A DNA stretch of 64,000 nt from Lingula anatina (taxonomy: Eukaryota > Brachiopoda > Lingulata > Lingulida > Lingulidae), in contig NW_019775812.1 of the NCBI RefSeq assembly GCF_001039355.2, forward strand, positions 68,649 through 132,648, in the 5' to 3' direction. Every line of letters starts with the position of its first letter. Positions within the stretch are counted from its first letter, which is position 1. A program made the translations under genes and the position numbers. The notes below the pieces were generated by a model that ran no database searches, was not told the origin of the DNA, and was given only the letters and a program-made list of their open reading frames with translations. Of this stretch, positions 49,001 to 61,000 are shown piece after piece.

Positions 49001-52000
49001 ACACTACAATCTCTACAGCTGTCAGCGAATAACTTACATACTAGAGATTTAAAACAAAAACTGCTCTCCACAGGGAAAGCCAAAGGTTAATTCCAAAAAT
49101 GCATCAAAAACATACAATTAAACCCTGCTAATGAAATGCCTCCAAAGTTAACCCCCTGTTCTCAAAGTCAAATGCAGTCTCTGAAGCATGCAATTAAACC
49201 TGTGGTGACTATCTTCCCAAAGTGGCCCGGGTCTGTCTACATGTAAATTACCCACTCACCATCAGATATAAAGACTTAAGTATAGTCTTGGAAATGACCT
49301 TCTTCTTGTCTGCTGACTATCAACAGGATTTATCGTACTCATTAAAGTAAAAGGCAACATTGTTGCTCAGACAGGGCACGTTCACATCAGGTTTGATTTA
49401 GACTTACAAATTACAGGTTGTCTGATGGATACTGATTATCAATTTAGATACCAGTTCACTTAATATGGGGGTTTTAAGCTGTTCTACGTGCAATAGGGAT
49501 TCCTAAGGCTACTGGGTGACTGGTGATATCAACTGGTCTAATACTGGTCCAAGTTAAACTCGGTGTGAAGGCGACTATACGGGACCATTTGTACTTGCTG
49601 ACAGACTGGAGGTATGTGATGTAGTGGGAGTTAGTGGAAATCTATCATTATATACACCAAGGTTTTTTCAATCGACCTCTCTATCAGGGAGTGCATAGAC
49701 TGAAGAGGGGGGGAGGCGGATAGGGGGGTCAATTCAGTCCATGGGAAGACAATAACATCTCTGTCCAAACAATCTCAAATAACTAAAAAAAAAAAAAAAA
49801 AAAAATTGAGCTGACTTTGGGACCTGCCAAATTGTGTGGATTTCTGTCTGATATGGCTGCGCATATGGCAAGCAAAAGACAGGTTAAGTGGGCGAGTGAA
49901 CATGAGACATATTCAAACTGGTGACTATCCATCATATTACATAGGAGCTGACATGGAGAGCAAGAGAGTACAATGCACCAAGTTATGAACAAAGCTTTGT
50001 CATTTATCTTCAGATGACTCATGTAATATACTGGCTGACAACAGACACAGACTGACAAATTTAAACACACACTATAATAAAAAATAATAAATATACCTGT
50101 GAGTAAACTAAATTGAATTTGAAGTAAAGATATATTTTAGATGTTCAAATAATGAGACAAATCTGAGAAGCCTACATGGGATTAAAATTTTGTTGGATTA
50201 GTAGCTTCTAATGATTAGATGTCTAGTGTAGTTTTAATTATTAGTAATTTGTGACATCTAGTATCTGGTAGAAATTTCAAGAGGAACTCAATCACATCCG
50301 CACATTAAATTCAATATCAGAAAGAAAACAATATGGCAGGTGAAAAGGCTAATTGTGGTAGTTGAGATGGTGGATTGTGACAAACTGGCACACTGCAAAA
50401 CCTGAGAAGAGAATGAATTAGAACTGAGCTGAAAAGTGAAATTTGGTCAATCATAAAGAGTCTCAGAAAAAGAATCACAATCTACATTAATTGCCATCTT
50501 TCAAAAATCACTCAATCAACACAACATATTGGTTAGAGAGAAGACAAATCTGAAAAGTCATGAAAGCATACAGAGGTTTTAATTATTATAGTGGAGAGGA
50601 AAATGTCACTGGTGCTGGGATTCTGCAACGCCTCCATTTTCCAAGGAATTTTCCATGGAATATTCTGCAAAAGTGCATCCCACGTGACCAATCTCTGATA
50701 GTTTTCTGGGTGCTCTCTCTCTATCTAGCACAGAAGGGATTTCTAAAGAGGACTATTTGCACAGCACACTTAGGTTTTCACCCAGGAAGGGAAGGGGTTT
50801 CTCCATTTGATCAAACGTACCATCCTCGCGTTGAATTGCCTCCTCAGCAGCAGCGATTGTGTCCTCGAAACACATCCCAATGTCATCTAGTGTAGTCACT
50901 GATCCATCTCCACTGTTACTTCGACTATGAGCTAAAATTTAATGTTCAATGAACTTTGTTAGCAATATGCATGCAATTTTGGGCAGGGGAGAGAAAAAAA
51001 AGCTGAAAACAATGAATATTCTTATTAGGACAATAGAAATGAAACAAGAAATATATCAAAAGGTGTCTTGGCTGAGTGTTGCCATCTATAGTCCTGGCGT
51101 CTGTTGTGAAAATCCTTCAATGAATCAAGAAAAATTGGTTCTGTTAGTGTTAAAGTATCTGTAGATTTATCTTCCAGTTAACAGATCTGTATTAGCCTTT
51201 TTCATCTTTTCCGGAAATGGAAATTGCATTGTGGGTAGGGGAGCCCTGCTACGTCGAAACACTTACAGCGGTGCTTAAAACCATGGCTGGGTTTACGTGC
51301 TTTTTGTCCCGCTACTACAATAACAGTAAGCGAGATTTACACATGAGGTTTAATAAGTTCCCAACAAACCCGTTAGAATGAAAAATATGGTAGAAAGAAA
51401 GGAAAATATAGCAAGTTTGGATCAAAAGCAGGGCACCGCGTTTGCGCTGAACATTTCGAAGGCGGGAAGAAAAACTATAATATTAGGAGATCAATGGTGC
51501 TTTAATAAAAAACAGAAATGCTTAGTTAAACAACATATATAACGAACTATCGGCAAATAGAACTCGGGGGTAAAAAATGCGAGAAAAAAAAACATTATTA
51601 AGATTTGAAGAAAAAATTGAAGAATAGGCCGGGGCCTAAAAATTAAGAAAAGACTTCAAGCATGAGATTATGGAAAAAGAAAGTAAAAGCTTTGAAGTTT
51701 TACACGGGGATTCTACTTACAAATTCTACTTACGGGGCTCATATTATCAAGATCAACAGAGACATACGAAGAAGAAAGTACATTGGCTCTTGTTGAACGC
51801 GTTATCGGCGAAATAAAAAGTNTGTGTGCTGAACAGGGATTTCCACAGGCTTGTCATCTTCGGTATTCGATTCAGTATTTAGCTCAGGTGAGATATATTC
51901 AGGCACCTCCTCTGATTGGCTTATTGTGTCCTCCATTGCCATATATGGAGCATCGTATTCCACTTTAATTCTCTGAGAAGGAACTTTCATCTCCTCCGTC

Positions 52001-55000
52001 TCAGGAAGTTCATGAACATCATCTTTAATTGAGCTTGACTCAGAATCAGTATCGCCATGTCGAACAAAAGTCCCTGTTTCTGATTGGTCAGATGGTTGGG
52101 AAATATCAGGACTGGAAAGTGGTTCATCGTCTGGAATATTTCCATCGTGAATATCAGCTGTCATCTCACTCATTTTTTCAACAAATTGAGCCATCTCGTT
52201 TTTGTACCCTTCGTCTGAAAGTATAGTTAATGAACAAATAAACAAAATTTCAGTTGTTTCGAAAGTTCCCTTTTTTTCATACATGACAAATGTATAAAAA
52301 AGCCCCCCCCCCCCCCCCCCCGGACACAAGCATAAATATAATCCAGAAGAACAAAGGTGTTAGCACATTAAATTCTCTAAGCATAAAATTACTGATATAT
52401 ACCTCCTACTTCTCAGTAAAGCAAAAGCTGTTGCTTTAACACTGATTCACTCAAACAAGAGCAGAATATAACTTCCACATATCAAAGCAAAAGCTACCAG
52501 TCCTCTCCCTGCACAAACTGCACTGTTGAAGATAATGGACAGGACTGAGCACTGTGTACCATCACATACATAAAACACACTACAATCTCTACAGCTGTCA
52601 GCGAATAACTTACATACTAGAGATCTAAAACAAAAACTGCTCTTCACAGGGAAAGCCAAAGGTTAATTCCAAAAATGCATCAAAAACATACAATTAAACC
52701 CTGCTAATGAAATGCCTCCAAAGTTAACCCCCTGTTCTCAAAGTCAAATGCAGTCTCCGAAGCATGCAATTAAACCAGTGGTGACTATCTCCCCAAAGTG
52801 GCCCAGGTCTGTCTACATGTAAATTACCTACTCACCATCAGATATAAAGACTTAAGTATAGTCTTGGAAATGACCTTCTTCTTGTCTGCTGACTATCAAC
52901 AGGATTTATCGTACTCATTAAAGTAAAAGGCAACATTGTTGCTCAGACAGGGCACGTTCACATCAGGTTTGATTTAGACTTATAAATTACAGGTTGTCTG
53001 ATGGATACTGATTGTCAATTTAGATACCAGTTCACTTAATATGGGGGTTTTAACCTGTTCTGCGTGCAATAGGGATTCCTGAGGCTACTGGGTGACTGGT
53101 GATATCAACTGGTCTAATACTGGTCCAAGTTAAACTCGGTGTGAAGGCGACTATATGGGACCATTTGTACTTGCTGACAGACTGGAAGTATGTGATGTAG
53201 TGGGAGTTAGTGGAAATCTATCATTATATACACCAAGGTTTTTTCACTCGACCTCTCTATTAGGGAGTGCATAGACTGAAGAGGGGGGAGGCGGATAGGG
53301 GGGTCAATTCAGTCCATGGGAAGACAATAACATCTCTGTCCAAACAATCTCAAATAACTAAAAAAAAAAAAAAAATTGAGCTGACTTTGGGACCTGCCAA
53401 ATTGTGTGGATTTCTGTCTGATATGGCTGTGCATATGGCAAGCAAAAGACAGGTTAAGTGGGCGAGTGAACATGAGACATATTCAAACTGGTGACTATCC
53501 ATCATATTACATAGGAGCTGACATGGAGAGCAAGAGAGTACAATGCACCAAGTTATGAACAAAGCTTTGTCATTTATCTTCAGATGACTCATGTAATATA
53601 CAGGCTGACAACAGACACAGACTGACAAATTTAAACACACACTATAATAAAAAATAATAAATATACCTGTGAGTAAACAAAATTGAATTTGAAGTAAAGA
53701 TATATTTTAGATGTTCAAATAATGAGACAAATCTGAGAAGCCTACATGGGATTAAAATTTTGTTGGATTAGTAGCTTCTAATGATTAGATGTTTAGCGTA
53801 GTTTTATTTATTAGTAATTTGTGACATCTAGTATCTGGTAGAAATTTCAAGAGGAACTCAATCACATCCGCACATTAAATTCAATATCAGAAAGAAAAAA
53901 ATATGGCAGGTGAAAAGGCTAATTGTGGTAGTTGAGATGGCGGATTGTGACAAACTGGCACACTGCAAAACCTGAGAAGAGAATGAATTAGAATTGAGCT
54001 GAAAAGTGAAATTTGGTCAATCATAAAGAGTCTCAGAAAAAGAATCACAATCTACATTAATTGCCATCTTTCAAAAATCACCCAATCAACACTAACATAT
54101 TGGTTAGAGAGGAGACAAATCTGAAAAAGTCATGAAAGCATACAGAGGTTTTAATTATTATAGTGGAGAGGAAAATGTCACTGGTGCTGGGACTCTGCAA
54201 CGCCTCCATTTTCCAAGGAATTTTCCATGGAATATTCTGCAAAAGTGCATCCCATGTGACCAATCTCTGATAGTTTTCTGGGTGCTCTCTCTCTATCTAG
54301 CACAGAAGGGATTTCTAAAGAGGACTATTTGCACAGCACACTTATGTTTTCACTCAAGGGGTTTCTCCATTTGATCAAACGTACCATCCTCGCGTTGAAT
54401 TGCCTCTTCAGCAGCAGCGATTGTGTCCTCGAAACACATCCCAATGTCATCTAGTGTAGTCACTGATCCATCTCCACTGTTACTTCGACTATGAGCTAAA
54501 ATTTAATGTTCAATGAACTTTGTTAGCAATATGCATGCAATTTTGGGCAGGGGAGAGAAAAAAAAGCTGAAAACAATGAATATTCTCATTAGCACAATAG
54601 AAATGAAACAAGAAATACATCAAAAGGTGTCTTGGCTGAGTGCTGCCATCTATAGTCCTGGCGTCTGATGTGAAAATCCTTCAATGAATCAAGAAAAATT
54701 GGTTCTGTTAGTGTTAAAGTATCTGTAGATTTATCTTCCAGTTAACAGATCTGTATAGAGCATTGGTTTTATAACAAAGAGAACATTATGGTGGACTAAA
54801 CAATCAGGAACATGTCTGTTTTCATAAGGATATTCTGGTCCATACTTCAAAAGTGGACATGGGCACTCCTGTTTTCTTCAGAAGGTCACAATGACAAAGA
54901 TTTCTAATTCCTACAAAGACTGCATTCGTGTACGGGGAGGACATGACAACTTTAAGACAAATACCATCACTGACATAAAATACAGCCAAGTTGAACATAC

Positions 55001-58000
55001 AGTGTCACACACAGAGAAATGGCATTAGACAGCTTACATAGCCACAGTGAAGTATACAGCTTGGTGGTGACAGTTTACTTTTGAAGACAAGAAAGTTATG
55101 CACATGATATTCATATATCCATCAGTCTCTTCCAGGGATGATACNAAAAAGAAAGTAAAAGCTTTGAAGTTTTACACGGGGATTCTACTTACAAATTCTA
55201 CTTACGGGGCTCATATTATCAAGATCAACAGAGACATACGAAGAAGAAAGTACATTGGCTCTTGTTGAACGCGTTATCGGCGAAATAAAAAGTTATTTAT
55301 TTCTGAACTCAATGACAAGAGAATTGGAAAATTCAATGGGCATATTTTTACAAAAAATGCAGAAAAGCCTTTCTGTAAGCTACACGTACATAATACATGT
55401 ATGGTAAAGACAAAATGGATAATAAACATAATCCAACAACGTATTTGTAAAGTAATACAAATATGCTTAGTATTAAAGTAGGCCTACGTATATTTAACTG
55501 TCTTAGATAGTTGACACTCTTGAAAGCTGTGTACGAGTCTACTGGCTATGTTGATTTTATATATAAAAAAATAACGAGTCTCTTTCGCATATCTTTATTA
55601 TCGGAAGCATTCAAAAGAACTCCGTAGCTTTAGTTCGTCATCACTATTGAAAGTGCAGCCAAGGCTCGGACGCTTAGGTGAAGTCTAGTTGTAAAGCGCA
55701 TCGTATTTAAACTGAGATATATAATTGAAATATTTAATTGCTTGATTCTCCGTCCAAATAGCTGTTTCTTGCCTACAGTTTACGCATTTCTGTGCTTCAG
55801 CCACCTTTTTGGTTTGACAGAAACTTCGAACGACCTTTTTATATGCACACCTTGTACATCATCTACACCTAGCATTGCCATGCTGGAAACAGCAGAGGAC
55901 CACCATTACCCCTGTGGCGCGCGGTTCCTGTCATGCGCACTTCGTATTTCCGCAAAAGATGAAAAAGGTTAATAGAGCATTGGTTTTATAACAAAGAGAA
56001 CATTATGGTGGACTAAACAATCAGGAACATGTCTGTTTTCATAAGGATATTCTGGTCCATACTTCAAAAGTGGACATGGGCACTCCTGTTTTCTTCAGAA
56101 GGTCACAATGACAAAGATTTCTAATTCCTACAAAGACTGCATTCGTGTACGGGGAGGACATGACAACTTTAAGACAAATACCATCACTGACATAAAATAC
56201 AGCCAAGTTGAACATACAGTGTCACACACAGAGAAATGGCATTAGACAGCTTACATAGCCACAGTGAAGTATACAGCTTGGTGGTGACAGTTTACTTTTG
56301 AAGACAAGAAAGTTATGCACATGATATTCATATATCCATCAGTCTCTTCCAGGGATGATATATGGGTCTGGGCGCTTAAAAAATATATAATTCTGCAACA
56401 GTTTTAAGCAACCATGACATACCCAATTCTGACTACTATGAGCCATAAGCTCTTTTCTGATGTTGATTCTAAAAATATTTTATCATGTAGGAAATTGATC
56501 CGAAAGTGTAAACTTTGAGGCAGAGCAAAGGCCATCTTTTTAATATAAACAAGTATCCCCTATTCTGTCACCACCACTGTGTGTTCACTGGCTATACAGT
56601 ATGAAGCCATTTGTGGAGATATTTACTGTTAGAATTATTCAATCAAAACATAAAATGATACAAATTATTCAGCTTATCGGAGGAATCTCAAAAGTTGATT
56701 GCAAAATTGAATATTTTTTTAAATTTCAGACGAAGTATCTGTGTTCAGGATATTTCTGGTAGTTTTGGCATTGTCTAGTTAACTGTTATTCTTTTCCACA
56801 ATTCAAAAATGCATTAAATAAAAATCAATTATCATAAAATCAAATGTCTGATCAAATGTCAGAAGGTTTTTAAATATTTTTTAAATAATCCATCTTGTTT
56901 GCAGTCGTCTGTTAACTTTTGAGATGATCCACAGCAATACATTAGATTCCCTTAACCATACAAACAAGCAAAGTATACCACTGCCCACATTAATAAATTA
57001 ATAACACCTATCTCATGCCAGAATAGCTATGCAAGCTACGCAAGAATAATTTACAACAAAATGATAACAAAATCAAACCAATATCTTGCAATAACAATAG
57101 CCAGAAATAATTAAACAAAGAAAAAATAATAAATATTGCAGAAAGTGGAACATAATAAGAAGCAGATGGAATCTTTAAAGAACAAAGAACACTCTGAGAT
57201 TATAATTAAAAAAATATTATTTAATTTTTTTGATAGATTTCCTCATTTCAAGATACTTATGTTGTGGGGGTAGGGGAAGGGACTTATAAGCAAAATGTTT
57301 CATGGCACAATTTTCTGAAACGAGAGCTACTCCCAACACAACAAGAAATTGACATTTATGAAAAAATAAAATTAAAAATGAAATAAAACAAAATAAATGA
57401 AATGGAAAAAATAAATATATAAAAGGATTCCATCCGTCTCTTAATCTCCATCTTCTTACCATCAGCAACAGGAGAAGTGCCGATACCAGTGTTTACATGC
57501 AAAATCCCTTTTCCCGCCACCGCCATATTGCCTTGTCCCAATGGAAGAAAATCTTCAATATTTTCTGGGGTTTTCAAATCCCCTGGGGGAGGTGACACAG
57601 GGGGTGGAGGAGCAATAAAAGAACATGGACGGCGTGGTGCTGACTTGGGCTCTTCTTGTATATCGCCACCTACAATTGTGTGAGGTCTTGGAGGTTTACC
57701 TGGTTTTTCACGATAAACTACCCCTGTTAAACAAGAGAAAGAAGACAGGAAAGTCAGAAAGATACACATGCCTACCACCTCAGTATATTAAAACTGGTAC
57801 AAAAAAGTTCAACATGTTAATTTGAAACATTGAGGACCCATTAGTTCTCCCATTAAAGTATTAAGGTACAACATCAACTAAAAAGAAAACATAAAAGCAG
57901 TAAGTACCAGGGTCATACAAGTAAGGAGGAAGTCATGTTAACAAATCTGTTATTATGGCATTACTTGGTTAGTTGTGTAGAGCTTTAGTCAAGACTATGT

Positions 58001-61000
58001 CAAGAAAATGGCAAAACTGGCTTGGAATATAACTATTATAAATAACAGATGTGAGCCTGGGGATTTTCTCTGAGTAGATTCGAAGGAAATCTCTGGATAT
58101 TGTGAAAAGATAATATAAAGATAATGTAATATAAAGATTAAAAGACATGAATATGCATACTAGTATATCTATCTATCTACCTATCTCACAGTGTGTGTGT
58201 TAAGATTTTTATCTTAAATATTATTTCTTGGAATGAATGTTACCAAGTAAAAATCAACTAGAATATCTACAAAAAACATGGCATCAACTTATATTTAAAT
58301 CCCGCGCTAAAGCAAATCAAACAATCCAGCCTAGATAAGCTTAGCTTATTAAATGTAAAACAATGTATTAATTAAGTTACAAGCAAAGAAAACTAATACT
58401 TCAACAAAAGCACTATAAAATGATCATTTTTCAAGATGAAAAAAGGATGTATTTAAGCAAATTTTCTATAAGTTAATAAGATAAAGCATATTAAGTTAAA
58501 TGCACAGTGCCAAAAAAGACAAAATATTACTGAAATGAAATTATCTGAAGAGACAATGCTATAATATCAAAGACCAATCCCACAGAAGTCGGTGCTAATT
58601 GGATGTTAATTTAAACTAATAAAGACTGCATATAAGCAAACTGAAAATATTAGAAATTAAAAGCTAGAAACCATGATTCATAAACTGAAAAAAATATGAA
58701 ATAAAATCTCTAATGCCAAAGCTGAAATCATGAAAAAGGTAAATTAAGCTACAACCTGGCAAACGTAAATGAAAAAATTGAAAGAAAAAAAAAAAAGACT
58801 TCAAGCTGCAATCCATAGCAAGCAGAATACAATCAGATATGCAGTTTGCTTTTTACTGATTCAAAATATCAAGGAAAACAAAGATGGATACATAATCATG
58901 CTGCAAATCACAGCAATCATGCTACTGAGGTGCTGGTAGGTACTGTGGCAAGTGTAAAGTCATGCCAGAAGGGTGCAGGTAGGTACAACAGCAGGTGAAA
59001 ACTAGGGTACAGTGTGAGGAAGACCCACACTGAGTCTCCCTTCTTACCATTAGCTTTTACTTTAACTCCTGGTTTTGGAGCAGCTTTGGTTTTATGACTA
59101 GGCGGTCTGTAGGGTTTCACACCTGAAATCACAGCAGGTCTCATCAAAATCTGGCAAAATATATTCATCTTTTAAAGGAAAAAAATTATGTCACCCGACT
59201 TGCATGACACAATATGACTGGTGATATGAGATAATGTTTCAGTCATTCAGATACCTGCAGATCTGGCAGTCACTCTCTAAAATGATGTCCTACATCTGAA
59301 ATTAAGTGGATTATGGTTCTGAGGTCACAATCCAGAATTTATATGACAATAAGACTGTCCATATAAATTGCATGAGTGTTCCTGCCTTTTTTAACACCTG
59401 AAAAAGTTTTGTATGATAATGCTGATGGACAAACACAAAACTTGTATTAACAACAGTTAATTTCAGTAAAAGATGACATGTTATTTACCATGAACCATAC
59501 CTAAAACTAGTTCAACTATCTTTAATGTTGTCTATAGCACATGTAAGTAGGGCACCATTACCACCAAAAACAGGCATAAATTGGTATAGAAAATGTAAAT
59601 ATACCCCCTCTCATGATCATTGTTGCAATACACAAATCTTTAAAAGTCTTCATATATATAATGGAAGAAAATCCTATCTGTCATGTCGTGAGTTACATCT
59701 GTCATAGTTCATTACTGTTAGATCTAAAACAAAGAGACTTTCAGGCGATTAAGTCATATACAAGCATAGACATTCCCCTATCTTGTAATCATTCATTAAT
59801 ATATACATAACATAAAAACTTTCAGATAAGCCAACAGATTATACCCAAGGTCATCTGAAAGGTCAAGGTTATGTTTCACTCACCAGGTGGCGGTGGTGGT
59901 GCAGGTGCCTTTCTTCGGCCACCCTTGGCAGTTGCTGTTCCTTTTGTGGGCGATGGCTTCTCAGGCGTGCGTGCATCAGGCACATCCTCTGAGAGTCTTG
60001 AGTTTGTGAGAGTTTCTGTGGAAGTATTCACTGAAGGATGTGGACTGCTATGGCTTCCCATGGATGATGGTTCGGGACCTGACATTTCGATAAGAAAATA
60101 TTACACTTTGTTTGTAAATTTCATAATGGTTTTAATAGTAAATACAATATGTGAGTTTTAAGAGACCACTAATTAAAATATTTGCATATCTGGATGACCT
60201 TGATACATTTCATTGTTTACCAGAACAGCATCAAGTTATAATTTCCATATGCAAAAAATGTCAGGTCAAAAAATATGCTTCCCGATCTATATAATCTGCT
60301 GATGTAAAAAGCGTTACATGTGAAACTGTGAGTTTTGCCAACCTAAATCATTGCTCTCCAGAGATGTTGCATCTAAACTCGTCTTCATCTTGTCTCTATG
60401 TGAATCTGGTGACTCTGTAGGACTAGACGGCGACTCATGGTATCCACTGGAGTCTGAACTATTTCTGGAGTGAAGTTTATTAGTCACTGGCAAGTTTGGC
60501 AGAGGTGAAAGACTATTAATCTCTTCAGTTGGTTCTGTCTTGACTGGAATCTCCCTAGATGGAGCCACCTGTTGTGGTGGAGGTGCTGGAGCAGCCCGTT
60601 TTTTAGCATGGGGCTTCCCAGGCCTCGGCAGTGAGGTTGAGCTGCCAGGCTGCATGTGCTGAGGGGCTGTTGATAAAACCGATGTTGATACGGTTTGTCT
60701 GGGTAACTGCTGGGATGAGTGGGTTCCATTTGAAGGGGGGAGTGATGAAGTGGAGGTTTTTTGAGCACTGTTACCAGCCTCAGCCTGGAATAATAGTGGA
60801 TGGTTGTAGTCTTCATCTCAAAATCTAAACAACATTCCTCAGTGGATATAAATAATTAATTTACGGAACCTTAACAAAAGAGAAAAAAGTTACCTGTTTG
60901 TTAAATTGTTAAAATGCCATTCCTTTGGGCAGTAAATTCAAATGACCTAATATTACAGTAATTAACCAAGAGTGGAAAAGCTTCATGTCTTACTGGCTTA

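Noticed and set aside
46003-54495. Duplicated or mutually exclusive Cobl exons
   Set aside because: Copies are separated by contig joins, share long stretches of intron, and interleave by haplotype; this is an assembly effect.
55742-55972. Possible Cys-rich protein at the 3' end of the transposon
   Set aside because: The frame ends in the inverted terminal repeat and shows no domain; composition looks non-coding.
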